Part shown: in pieces, positions 30,734 to 40,400 of the stretch
Numbering within the stretch: position 1 is the first letter of the stretch
Layout: each line of letters opens with the position of its first letter
Program-made: the position numbers and the translations under genes
Notes under the pieces: generated by a model
The model's input: only the letters and a program-made list of their open reading frames with translations
Told to the model about the DNA's origin: nothing
Databases searched by the model: none
Assembly (NCBI RefSeq): GCF_052857255.1
Contig: NC_135500.1
Location: forward strand, 53,841,272 to 53,905,271
Reading direction: 5' to 3'
Source of the DNA: Amblyomma americanum
Lineage: Eukaryota > Arthropoda > Arachnida > Ixodida > Ixodidae
DNA: 64,000 bases

Positions 30734-32580
30734 CTATTTTGAGTGAAATTCAAAGAAGCAATCGTTAATTGCGGACAAGCACAAAAAGACACCACACTTT
30801 CTGCAGCGCACGCGCCACTTTGATGTGCAGCCTGCTCTCCTGCATCGTCGCGAAAAGTGCGTGGCTACGTGCTGAGGCCAGTGTTCTCTTCCGTCAAGCC
30901 GTACCGAGTTGGTCGGAAGAGGCTCGGCATTGTGTTGTAGCCTTGCTGCATTTTGATTACTCTCAGAGCTGGGTCTGCCTCTTTTTTTTCCCACTGTCTT
31001 GTTGCAGTGAACAAGGCTAAGTGCGACGTCTGTTTGAAATTCCAGCATGTCTTTTGTGCTTTTCCTTGGGAGGCATTCTGCTGCAGCATCTCTCAAATAC
31101 TCGAGCCACGAGTTTGCAAGTGCAAAGGAAAGCATATGCGAAATCATCCGTACTGGCCATTTCTTTGTTTTAGTGCGGATGGGATAAAGCGACATAACAA
31201 AGTCCAACTTATCGACTCCGCCCACATGCCGGTTGTACTCAACAATCGCTTGAGGGCACTCAACCTGAATACTTTCCTTCTTTGCCGCGCACCATCTCTT
31301 GACAAGCTTCATGACGCCCAACCCAACTTGTGTTGAAGCGACCGTCACAAGGTTATTGTCTTTCCACCTGATGAGCACGACATCACCGTCCTCGGTCACT
31401 TTCAGGTCTGTTGCTCCACGTTCACAGTTTTTCATTTCCTTTTCTCCTTTCAACTGGCATCCCAGAAGCCTGTTAGAGCGTATTGTGCCTGTGGCAAGGA
31501 TTCCCAGCATTTTTAGTTCTCGAAGGAGCAGAACAGACGTAAAGTAATTATCAAAAAACAACTTCATGTTTAGGTGGCGTGGAAAGGTCTCAATAAGTCT
31601 CATTACAACACAACCGCCCAGAACGAGACATGGGTACTCACGGTGAATGCCTGTGCCCTTTCCTTGATAAATTTCAAAGTCATGGGCAAATCCTTCGGTG
31701 CTGCACCGCAAAAAATCTTTACTCCAAAGAGGTTTGGTTTGCTTTTGATTACTTGTTTCGCTGGTACCCTCCCTGAGAATGGTGCCATCTGCTCGTCAAT
31801 ACTGTTCTGCTCAAGTACCTCAAGTTCAAGGCAGCGCCTCCTAATTCTATCAAGCAGTGGCCTAACTTTCCAAAATTTGTCCGCCGACGATGGATCGCGG
31901 GGCTCGTTCTGGTCAGTTATGTGCAAAGCTGCCCTGATCTTAAAAAATCTGTTCACAGACATCGAGTCTGCGATTACAGGGATGCGAGTGCCATTGCTCC
32001 AGTACATCCGAATTTTTGGAAACTTCAGCACTCCAATGTATGCTAGTATTTCAAAAAAAGTCTTGATTTCTTCAAGAGTGCAAGAAAGATCGGTACCAGT
32101 CTTTTGCAGATAATAGAGATTGGTGTACTTTGTCAGTTCTTCAAAAACAGAGTTGGTAAAATAGCATTCGAAGTACTTGAGTGAATCCATAGGAGGGGAA
32201 GCACCACGTGGCTGGTAGACGCAGTCGATGTTATCTGGCTCGATTTTTTTTTTCGGCACCACTTGACCATTCTGCTTTTCTTTGACGGTGGTTGGCGTTC
32301 ATCATCCCCAGTTTCCCCAATCTCAGCTTCATCGCTGGAAGCCACCGGAACGCCCTAATCAACATTCACCTGAAATATTATTCAAAGAACATTGCAATAC
32401 AGAAGGCATCAAAGCGAATTTTCTACTCACCGCTCCTACAGGGTCGATTTCATTTTCTTCATCGTCAGATAGATCCGCATCAGAGACATCTCCATTCAAA
32501 GTTGACGTAAAAAGCCGGTCAGCCACTGAATTTTGAGGCTTGCATCGACTCCTCCCATAGTTCTGGATGTCTATAAAAAG
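30734..32580 (-). pseudogene. piggyBac transposase with one short intron
   Basis: About 580 codons, the usual family length. Exon 1 (to 32431) holds an acidic N-terminus (Asp-Ala-Asp-Leu-Ser-Asp-Asp-Glu-Glu-Asn-Glu). A 76-bp intron (32430-32355, GT...AG, phase 0) follows. Exon 2 holds the catalytic Asp triad: Ser-Ile-Asp-Glu-Gln-Met, Phe-Phe-Asp-Asn-Tyr-Phe-Thr-Ser, and Val-Gly-Gly-Val-Asp-Lys-Leu-Asp. A C-terminal Cys/His finger (Cys-Arg-Arg-Ala-Gly-Cys ... Cys-Arg-Lys-Cys) ends at 30734. Frameshifts lie only in an A10 run (32244-32253) and an A6 run (31710-31715). AATAAA follows at 30655-30660. piggyBac enzymes cut and paste at TTAA. The start codon is uncertain; an upstream exon is possible. 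If the two runs are sequencing errors, the enzyme is intact. Confidence 0.85.
32355..32430 (-). other. Intron of the piggyBac transposase
   Basis: Donor GTGAGTAGAA at 32430 and acceptor ending GATTAG at 32355. Removal joins Val-Gly-Ala to Gly-Val-Pro-Val-Ala-Ser in frame. An alternative acceptor TTTCAG about 20 bp upstream would bring an in-frame stop. Confidence 0.65.
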
Positions 32581-32654
32581 AATTGCGCTTACATACAAAA
32601 CGACTATACTATGACACTCAGGAAGCGCTGCGAACAATTTCGCGATCGAGTCTA

Positions 32655-32684
32655 GTTGAAGCACGACGCGCACAAATGCGCACG
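32655..32684 (-). repeat. piggyBac right inverted repeat
   Basis: Complement contains CGTGCGCATTTGTGCGCG, pairing with 30595-30624. Confidence 0.65.
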
Positions 32685-32704
32685 CACGTGGGGGCGAGAG
32701 CTAA

Positions 32705-33114
32705 TTCACATGTCAGAGTATACTGTAGCACAAATTTTTAATTTCCTAGTGATCTACATGTCTTTCTCTACACATTCATATCAAAAATTATTACTCACGA
32801 ATGCATTGCACTGCGTAAGACAATGAAAACTTGACAGCACTCACTTGGCGCACCGTAGAACGTGGCGGCGCCCATCTTCTTTGCTTGTTTGGGTGAACAA
32901 TTCTCGTTTTCAACAAGAGGTGGCGCTAGCTATATTTAAAACGGGAATTTCAAGTCTCGTTTGCATCAGTCCTGTGGACGAAACTGCGCTAGACGCCGCA
33001 CTAAAAATGCGAAAAGTCGCGTGCACAATCGTAGACGCCATGCCGCAAAGGGATAAAACATAACACAACACAACACAATGTTCGATGAACTGGGGCAAAA
33101 GTACATACTTCTCT
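32705..33114. other. No gene recognised
   Basis: An open frame at 32845-33063 has no known domain. A short ACACA repeat (ATAACACAACACAACAC) lies at about 33060-33077, at the join with a LINE-1 scrap. Confidence 0.45.
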
Positions 33115-33350
33115 CTATTCTCAGGAAAATTGAGCTGTATAAATTATGTTTTAGTTCACCCCTTGCTCTTAGCGATTTTAAATCGCATGTTTTAGACAAT
33201 CGACATGAAAGTGACCATCTGCCTGCCTGTCATTCTCGTGAGCAGTCATCCCGACAAAACAACGAAGCTGAATGCTAATTTTAGCTGACTGGGAGTTGCT
33301 TAGAGAAGAGCTAGTTTAGAGAAAATGTTTTCAGAAAATTTTAGACCTCC
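33115..33350 (+). pseudogene. LINE-1 family endonuclease scrap
   Basis: Encodes Gly/Arg-Lys-Ile-Glu-Leu-Tyr-Lys-Leu-Cys-Phe-Ser-Ser-Pro-Leu, Asp-Phe-Lys-Ser-His-Val-Leu-Asp-Asn and Glu-Ser-Asp-His-Leu-Pro, aligned with LINE-1A 1930-2140. The Gly of the GSDH motif is changed to Glu. Confidence 0.7.
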
Positions 33351-33640
33351 GGCAAAGTCGCTATTGCCTCGTGCATCGGTCTTGAGCCGCGCAATCAATA
33401 TAACCACTGGCGAACTAACCCATACTAGACTTCTGATTCAACCGTCTGGCAGACTAAAGCAGTTGGCGCAGATTCTATAATGTCACGAAGTGGTTACTGC
33501 ACTTCGGAGGGCAGAAAGGCTGCGAAAATTGTGTCTAAACAAAACTCTTTCATTGGGCTGAGTTGTGCCCGCAATGGACTGAATCACTCGGCGGCGGCGT
33601 AGCAACAAGCGTTCTCGGCGGTCGCAGAACAGAATGCCCG
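33351..33640. other. Possible LTR remnant, otherwise unassigned
   Basis: 33540-33630 (TTCATTGGGCTGAGTTGTGC and the following GCGGCGGCGTAGC) resembles the LTR end of tick Gypsy elements as I recall them, but there is no second copy here. Not supported further. Confidence 0.25.
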
Positions 33641-33644
33641 CCGA

Positions 33645-34410
33645 ATGTCCCGTTTGAATTACAGGTCCTTTCTTTCAAAGCTTGTAAAAAGTGGCATCGT
33701 TACGGGGTGCTTAGGCATGGCAGTAAAGAAATCTTATCATAAAATGACGCCCAGTCTCTTAGCCCAAATAGACAGATGTAGTAGGGAAGCTGGTTTCCAA
33801 GACTCAGTTCTCGTTTCGAGTGCAGACAAAGTCCTCTATGAGCTGAAATCGCCTGCAAGTACCTCGGGGCTAGAAAAGGGTTCGGAAGAAGGGAGAAGAA
33901 AGGTAGTGGGTTATGCCATATGTCCACACGCTATCGCATCGGATTAAAAAGAGTGGGAAGCAAGCATGGGGTAAAGATTCTGTTCCCTGCACCTAACTAG
34001 CTAGAGAGTGGGGACGGCAGTTCAAAGAAAGCATGAGGGGCGCAGAAGAAATGCTTGCAACATAAATAATGAAAATAGATATGTTCCCCGTAAGACTGGA
34101 GTAGCGTATCAGATCCCTCAGTCCTGTGGCCTTACCTACATAGGTCAAATTGGCCGCTGCGTTAACGTGCGGCTCATGGAGCACGCTAATTCTTTAGGAA
34201 AGAAACTAACCTAGCTAAGCAATGTTTCAAGTGCAAATGTACGCCATTTTTTTGACGATACTCATGTCTTGTTCGCTTATTCTGAACAGCGCACTAGAGA
34301 AGTAGCTGAGGCGTTTCATATCAGAAAAAGTGATGGGTGCGTGAGTATGCCATCTGTTACATTATCGCTTCGAGAAATCAATATGCTACTTAGTGGGTAG
34401 TGGTTCTGCA
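33645..34410 (+). pseudogene. Penelope-like retroelement, RT end and GIY-YIG endonuclease
   Basis: The linker after the reverse transcriptase reads Gly-Tyr-Ala-Ile-Cys-Pro-His (33906-33940; the family has I-P-Y-V-H). The GIY-YIG nuclease follows near 34095-34200: Val-Ala-Tyr-Gln-Ile-Pro-Gln-Ser-Cys-Gly-Leu-Thr-Tyr-Ile-Gly-Gln-Ile-Gly-Arg, then Arg-Leu-Met-Glu-His-Ala. Glu-Gln-Arg-Thr-Arg-Glu-Val-Ala-Glu-Ala-Phe (34288-34318) closes the domain. Frames shift several times and the RT palm is missing. Penelope elements use this nuclease to nick the target. Confidence 0.8.
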
Positions 34411-34690
34411 GATATTCACGTGCTTTTAAAGCAGTTTTTTCCTTGTACTAGCACTAGGAGTCTTGTTGACACTGCGCATGTCCGCTGTTTTTTCGTGTGT
34501 TTATATGGCGTGCTTCTTCCTAATAAAAAATCTGTAGTAAGTTCAGCGCTGGTTTGTGTGTCTCGTCTCTTACACGGTCCGTGTGTGTTTGCGCTTTTGA
34601 ACCACCAGTACGCATCAACACCAACTAGCGCAATGTGCAGTTTTTCTGCAATTTAATTTCTTCTTGACGCTGTTTCGGTTTCATCAGTCA
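34411..34690 (+). mobile_element. Penelope-like element 3' end (tentative)
   Basis: Follows the endonuclease. CACTGCGCATGTCCGCTG, TTTATATGGCGTGCTTCTTCC and AATAAAAAATCTGTAG look like a 3' UTR with a polyadenylation signal (34522-34527). Confidence 0.5.
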
Positions 34691-35685
34691 AACGGTGACT
34701 TTGATATGTAGTTGGTGTTTAACTCACATGAGGCATAAAAAATCGGTTATATTATTGTCGACAGGTCATTTTTGTCATTCCAGGTATCGGAACAGGCTTG
34801 ATTAAATGTCGTAGTCAATTAAACCTATATATCAGTGATTGTATTAGTTTTTCTAGTTGCATCATGTGACCAATACATCAACTTGACGACAGTCGGCGTT
34901 CGGTCGATGAAACCAAAACAGCATGAGAGACGAAATTCGATTATGAATTATTTAGCGGGGTTGCAGGCAAGTGCTACCTCGAAATCCATGTATTTTATTA
35001 TCTAACGCATCATTTGACAGAAGAAAACACGCAATAAATTTAGGTGTCTATATTCCTTTAATGGCTCATGCACCATTCGGTTATTCTTAATATGGATATT
35101 TATGTTTATTATGGTTACGGATATGAACAGCAAACGAAATTTGTTGATATTTCAAGCATTGCACATTGTAGCATTGCATACGGCTATGAAGCATTTCCTG
35201 AAAGATGTGACTGTAATACTTTGGAAAGTGATTTTTATCCACCATACTGAATATCAATTTGATGTGTGTTTATTTGTTCACTTTTACATCTGCTATGCAG
35301 TTCAAAATCCCAACAGCTACCACGAGAGGGAACAACAGAGTGGCTGCGTTCGTGCTGGGGCCGAGTGCTGGGATGGCGGTCGGAAAGTTCGGATGATGCG
35401 GGCAGACCCTTCACCCCAGTAATTGGGGCTTTGTATGCAAGAATGCCCAAAATGTCTTGCAAAAACAAATAAATAAATAAGAAGTATTCTTACCTGCATT
35501 GTAATTTTATATTAACATGTACACAAAAAATACTGATGAAATGAAGAAAGCCTCTCTGGGTTGGCAAGGTGGGCCTTAAGTCTAATTGGGTCGGTGGGCC
35601 CAAAGGCATACAGCTATTGGTTCTATATGGGTTACCTTTGTTGACTTCGCGCAAGTTATCACCTAAGAAGCCGACTGGGACCCAG
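34691..35685. other. No gene recognised
   Basis: AT-rich. AAATAAATAAATA at about 35466-35478 may mark a retroposon tail. Open frames at 35068-35422 lack domains. Confidence 0.45.
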
Positions 35686-35785
35686 TACGGGCCAGCCCAC
35701 GGAGGCCCGGCACGGGCCAGCCCACGGAGGCCGCCACGGGCCAGCCAACAGAGGCCCGGTATGGGCCTGCCCAAGGGGATCCAGC
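35686..35785. repeat. GC-rich minisatellite, ~25-bp unit, four copies
   Basis: Units ACGGGCCAGCCCACGGAGGC start at 35687, 35712, 35736 and 35761 (the last diverged). The surrounding 35560-35930 is also rich in GGGCC/GGCCC words, giving long chance open frames on both strands. Confidence 0.75.
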
Positions 35786-36049
35786 GCGGAGCCTTGTGGG
35801 GCTATCCAGTAAGCCCACTGGGCAGCCCTTGAGGCTCCACCCTGATGCCGAGTTGCAAATCCCGCACATATCCCACGTCGGGCCCCTATGGGCAGCCCGT
35901 GCCAGGCCCACAAGGGCCCACAGTTCAGAGCCCCATTTGTGCTACTGGGGGAAAGGAAATGGCGCAGTATCTGTCTCATATATCGTTGGACACCTGAACC
36001 GCGCCGTAAGGGAAGGTTAAAGGAGGGAGTGAACGAAGAAAGGAAGAGA
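35786..36049. other. No gene; GGCCC-rich flank
   Basis: Extension of the GC-rich area with no further regular period. Confidence 0.4.
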
Positions 36050-36182
36050 GGTGCCGTAGTGGAGGGTTCCGGAATAATTTCGACCCCCTGGGGATCTTTA
36101 ACGTGCACTGACATCGCACAGCACACGGGCGGCTTAGCGTTTTTTTTCCATAAAAAAACGCTAAGGCACCCGTGTGCTGTGC
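36050..36182 (-). mobile_element. SINE fragment with an inverted self-duplication
   Basis: 36060-36130 is a Ruka-like SINE body in reverse (TTTCGACCCCCTGGGGATC, TTTAACGTGCACTGACATCG, CACAGCACACGGG). The segment GCACAGCACACGGG...GGCTTAGCGTTTTTTT is then repeated inverted across a CCAT centre, ending CCGTGTGCTGTGC at 36181. The result is a near-perfect ~67-bp palindrome (36115-36182). Confidence 0.75.
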
Positions 36183-36186
36183 CCCA

Positions 36187-36403
36187 GTTGGGCATTATTT
36201 TCCCCATATTGCCATTTCACTCAGTTACATTCCCGATAATGGCCCCGGATGGTCACTATTTTCGCTATATAAGCAGTTCCACTCAGTTACATTCCCAATA
36301 ATGGTCCCGGATGGTCACTATTTTCTCTATACAGGCAGTGCCACTTCGTTACATTTCCAATAATGGCCTCTCGTTGTGTAGTATTTATCCAGGATTGGCA
36401 ACG
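36187..36403. repeat. 62-bp tandem repeat, about 3.5 copies
   Basis: Units start CACT(C/T)-GTTACATTCCC at 36218, 36280 and 36342, with a partial copy before 36218. Each contains AATAATGG, CCGGATGGTCACTATTTT and GCAGT. The first two full units are most alike; the third is decayed. Confidence 0.85.
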
Positions 36404-37361
36404 CCACTTCAATAAGCAGAACAATATCGGACATTGTTTGCCACTAATCCTCCAACAATCCAGTGCAGTTGCGTGCATGCATGCATGATATATGAAGAGT
36501 TTCGACATATGGCGCTGAGAAACGAAATGTGTGGGTGATAATCCATGGGGATTTGCTTGGCGGAGTTATTGCATTTACACTAAAAATCTTAGGCAAATCG
36601 ATCGAAAGATCGAACTAAAATATATGCGCGTTAGTTCTTTAAAAATCTCTCACAAATCCCGATATGTAACCAATGCGGGCTAGCGCGAACCATAGAAAAT
36701 GGGTCGATTATACGTACCCGTGTGTACGCTTATTGGTAATCAAGAAAATTCATTCTTTGTCCTTGACGCTCCATGTACAGCACGTGCGCAGTTCATCGCG
36801 CGCCTTATGAGACAGCCTGCAGCGCACTCATTTTAAATGGGAGGAATAAACTGCCTGGCAGGAACACGTATCTTCAATGACGAATGTCTTTGAAGAGAAT
36901 GATATTTGTGGTGCAGATGGTCTAGCTCAATCGATCATTTCCATGGGAAGGGTTTAAAAGCAATTTTGAGCTTATTCTGATGAGCATTGCCGCAAGCTAT
37001 ATGGCCTCAGCCGTCGCGTTTTTCGTATGAATTTCGAAAATTTGGGAAAAAAAGATCAAGACTGGAGTGTACACAGCCGGGGTTAGCAAGATATGCAAAA
37101 AATGCAGGAAGGCGCACTTTGTTGACCTAAGTGTAGTAGGCGAAAGTCTTGAGCGCAGTGTTGATGCTTGTGTCACTGCTGTGTGGTTAAGATGTTAAGT
37201 ACACAATTATTTGTGAATATTACGCTGGAGACACTGGAGGGCGTTTTGGAGGCATATCTGTCTGATTCGGCGCCTTTCCGCACACTCCGGCGTCATATAT
37301 TAGAGTGGGCAGAGAAAAAGAAAGAAAATATATGCTTGAGAAGTAGAATTACTTGCGCGTT
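36404..37361. other. No gene recognised
   Basis: No supported coding sequence, RNA or repeat. Confidence 0.45.
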
Positions 37362-37436
37362 GGCAGTAAGTAGCGTAGTCGGTAGTATGCTCGGCAGCGG
37401 AACTTACGGATGTTGGTTCAAATCCCGCCGTGCACA
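37362..37436 (+). repeat. tRNA-like sequence or tRNA-derived SINE head
   Basis: TAGCGTAGTCGG (37371-37382) fits an A box and GGTTCAAATCC (37415-37425) fits a B box, spaced as in a tRNA gene. The acceptor and anticodon stems do not pair well by eye, so it is more likely a SINE head than a functional tRNA gene. Confidence 0.5.
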
Positions 37437-37440
37437 AAAA

Positions 37441-40400
37441 TTTCTTTTTATTATCGAGTTTTCATTTGATTGACTGATATAGTGTGACAGATTAAGCGGA
37501 AGGACGAACAATGATGACCCATTAAAGGCTTCCTCCTTAAAACAGATCTCTCTTAAAAACACTATAGTTAACGCATTTAAGCAGCTCGCACTGTACCAGC
37601 GCACACGGCAAATTTAACGATCGACCTGTGAAGCAGCGTTATACGAAAAACTTATGAGACACCACGAAATTTGAAAAGAAAAGGACGAGACGGCTTCTCG
37701 AAACCGATATCGCCCCGTTCATCGCTGTGCGCAACAAAATATGTACATATGCATATTCACCTTTCAATCATTGAAACATTCCAAATTTGCTATTGGAATA
37801 TAGACCGGCTTTTTTCATTCACAATTCTGTTGTAACAGCTAGCAGTGCATCATCTAGCGCCCGTAATTACCGCATCATATATGCAGTTGAGCGAGAGTGC
37901 AAATATCGACGACTGTCACGACTTGTATACAGTCCAGGAAAGAATAATGCGAGCTTGGACATATAATCCTAATAACTCTTCTGGCATGTTGCGTAGCGTG
38001 AATACAAATGTCTTGGGCCTTTACATATTCAAGCACAAGAGCAAACTTTGCATCAAATATGCGCCTCAATCATCCTTTATCTTTTGCTAGGTAATGCGTC
38101 AGCAGAGTTTAGTACGGAAACGTACGTGGCCGGTTTCTTTTGCCCCTGGACTGTTACACGGAAACCGACCCCGTCTGTAGGAAAATGTAAGGTGGGCGCA
38201 GTGAACGGCGATAGCCCAGAAAAAACAGCCAGGCTGGCGATAACATATGGTGCTTATACAATTGGGACGTATGCCTTGAATACATTGCTCACGCGCCCGA
38301 TAGAGAGACACGCGGCTCGCTTCGCTCAATCATTGACATTCGATCCATGTGCCACCGCAGGACACTTCTTACTGTAATCATATTAAAACTCATTTACGGC
38401 GGGTGCTGGCAAAATTCCCACCATTATCCACTTTAATCGCATATTCTGTCAGACCAAGGCATGCGCGCGCATACTGTGCCAGATTCTGCTGTGTAACATA
38501 CAAGGAAGCTTTTTTGTCTCCACTTTTAATCATAACAACCACAATTATGTGTGCTGTTGCTCTCTGGTCATTAATAAAGTGCGTCAATAATGCACATGCA
38601 GTCAGCCATCTTTAGCTGCTATTTTCTTACCTCTAATGAAGAAGCTTATTGTGTAAAGCATGTTCAGGTATTTATTCAGTCGTCCATATGTGTAATGAGC
38701 GGGCAAAACATTAAGACAGTAATGAAACTGATATTGTAATTACCTCATTGTACTACTCATTTTTTGGGTTTCAGGCAGATATATAGGACAGCGAAGGCGT
38801 CAAATGTATTTTCTTTCAGTGCAACATGCACATGAGGCATGTTTCTATTAAAGTGGGAATAATAAAGAAGCATATATCGCAGCCTTTTGGCCAGCGCTTT
38901 TTTCTCAGCAGAGTGTAAAGTGTCAAGAACACATTTCAGATGGCATTCAGCAGAAGTACAAGCTCAACGTAGCATACATATGAGTCACTTCTGCAAACAT
39001 ACACCACCATATTAACGAATTAATAGGTGATGAGTGTAATACTATATAGCAGACAAGTTAACAGTTAAGTTCCTCTCCAATGTCTGTGCCCTGATACACA
39101 TGAATTTATTCAGATTGCTTGTATAGCTGCAAACAGTGCGGATCCCCCTGTGGTATTTTTGTAAAAACTTTTTAGCCACTGTCCAAATTTTGGATTACGC
39201 ATGAGTACTATTTGTGTATCATAAGAATATTGTCTCCAAGACTGCATGCTTCTGAAGAATAGACCTGTTCAGTATTCCGATTTCTCACATGTAGTTGTAG
39301 TTGGCGCCTCATTGACTTGGTGTCTTAGATGCTGCATGAAACCATAAGTTTGTATCTGCTGTCCCTGTCTGTTTCAAAAATTATGCAACGATTCCTTCTA
39401 ACACACATTTCTTATCAATCTTTAACCTGGCAGTTCGGAACTCACCGGCTTTCAGCAATGGAGTCTTGGACTTGCCCGTCTGTGTACGCAATTTTTGCCT
39501 CTCGTGTCTCAAATTTTTTTACCACCCCCACCACACCAACTAATCAGAAATAATTAGTAAAGAAGCTTCCATCTGCACTATAAATTGAGAGTTTAATTAA
39601 GTTGTGCCCATAAATTGGCCACTTAGGTAGGAACTGCTATAGTTGCTCAAAAAGCGTAGCAAAGTAAAGCAATGCTATTATATTTCTTTATTTTAAGTTA
39701 ACATATCAGTGGTTATTGCTGAGACTTTCACTGACACCATTTGTTCAGCAAAGCAAATGCAATACCATACGATGTGGGTTACACAGCATAAAGTCATGGA
39801 GGTGCACGACTATAACAAATATGTGCATGCCCAAGAACAAAATTTATCCACTCTGCATACTATTGCCAGTTCCGACACACGTGCAAAGGCTTGCGTGTGA
39901 TTGTTCACACCAAACGAACTGTTGCTATTGCAATGAAGTATACAACATCAACAGTATGGGAGAGAATTTAGGAGCGTAGAGTTGAGAGCATTTCGTATTT
40001 TTCACATCTTTTATCGGCATGTGTGTTAAAAAATTGTTACTTCACGCATTAGTATCAGTCAGTTAGATATAGTACCAGTTCATGGAATACAGCATGATGT
40101 TGATTGCATTGTCACTGACATTCACAGAACACTGCTGTCATAAATAATCTAATCCTGCAATCTAATTAATTACACAGTTTGGATATCTCATCACATGTAT
40201 TTATGCCTCACAGACCTCAGCCTTTGTGCTAAAGGGATGAAGGAGCCTACGTACTCCAAAGTACAATCATATACGAGATCGGATTTTAAGTACTTTAATT
40301 ATCTTTCGCCATTTCTGTAGAATTTACTGCTTCTGCAATGGTCAGGAACAAATATGCTTGTAATACCCGCATAGTCCAAATACGACAGCACAATAATTAA

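Larger units (their letters stand above)
30587..32704 (-). mobile_element. piggyBac-family DNA transposon, nearly intact
   Basis: A ~2.1 kb unit with a transposase gene between inverted repeats. Subterminal inverted repeats 30595-30624 and 32655-32684 match at about 24 of 30 bases and contain CATTTGTGC/GCACAAATG. The sequence TTAG lies at both outer edges (30587-30590 and complement of 32701-32704), one base from the TTAA target of piggyBac. Only homopolymer frameshifts damage the gene, so the copy may be fairly young. Confidence 0.8.

Noticed and set aside
31574..32113. Plus-strand 179-codon frame
   Set aside because: Antisense shadow of the piggyBac transposase.
35235..36301. Several long overlapping open frames on both strands around 35490-36300
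   Set aside because: They arise from GGGCC/GGCCC-rich repeat sequence without stops; no domain and no splice structure.
37362..37436. Functional tRNA gene
   Set aside because: Boxes are present, but the stems do not pair convincingly by eye.
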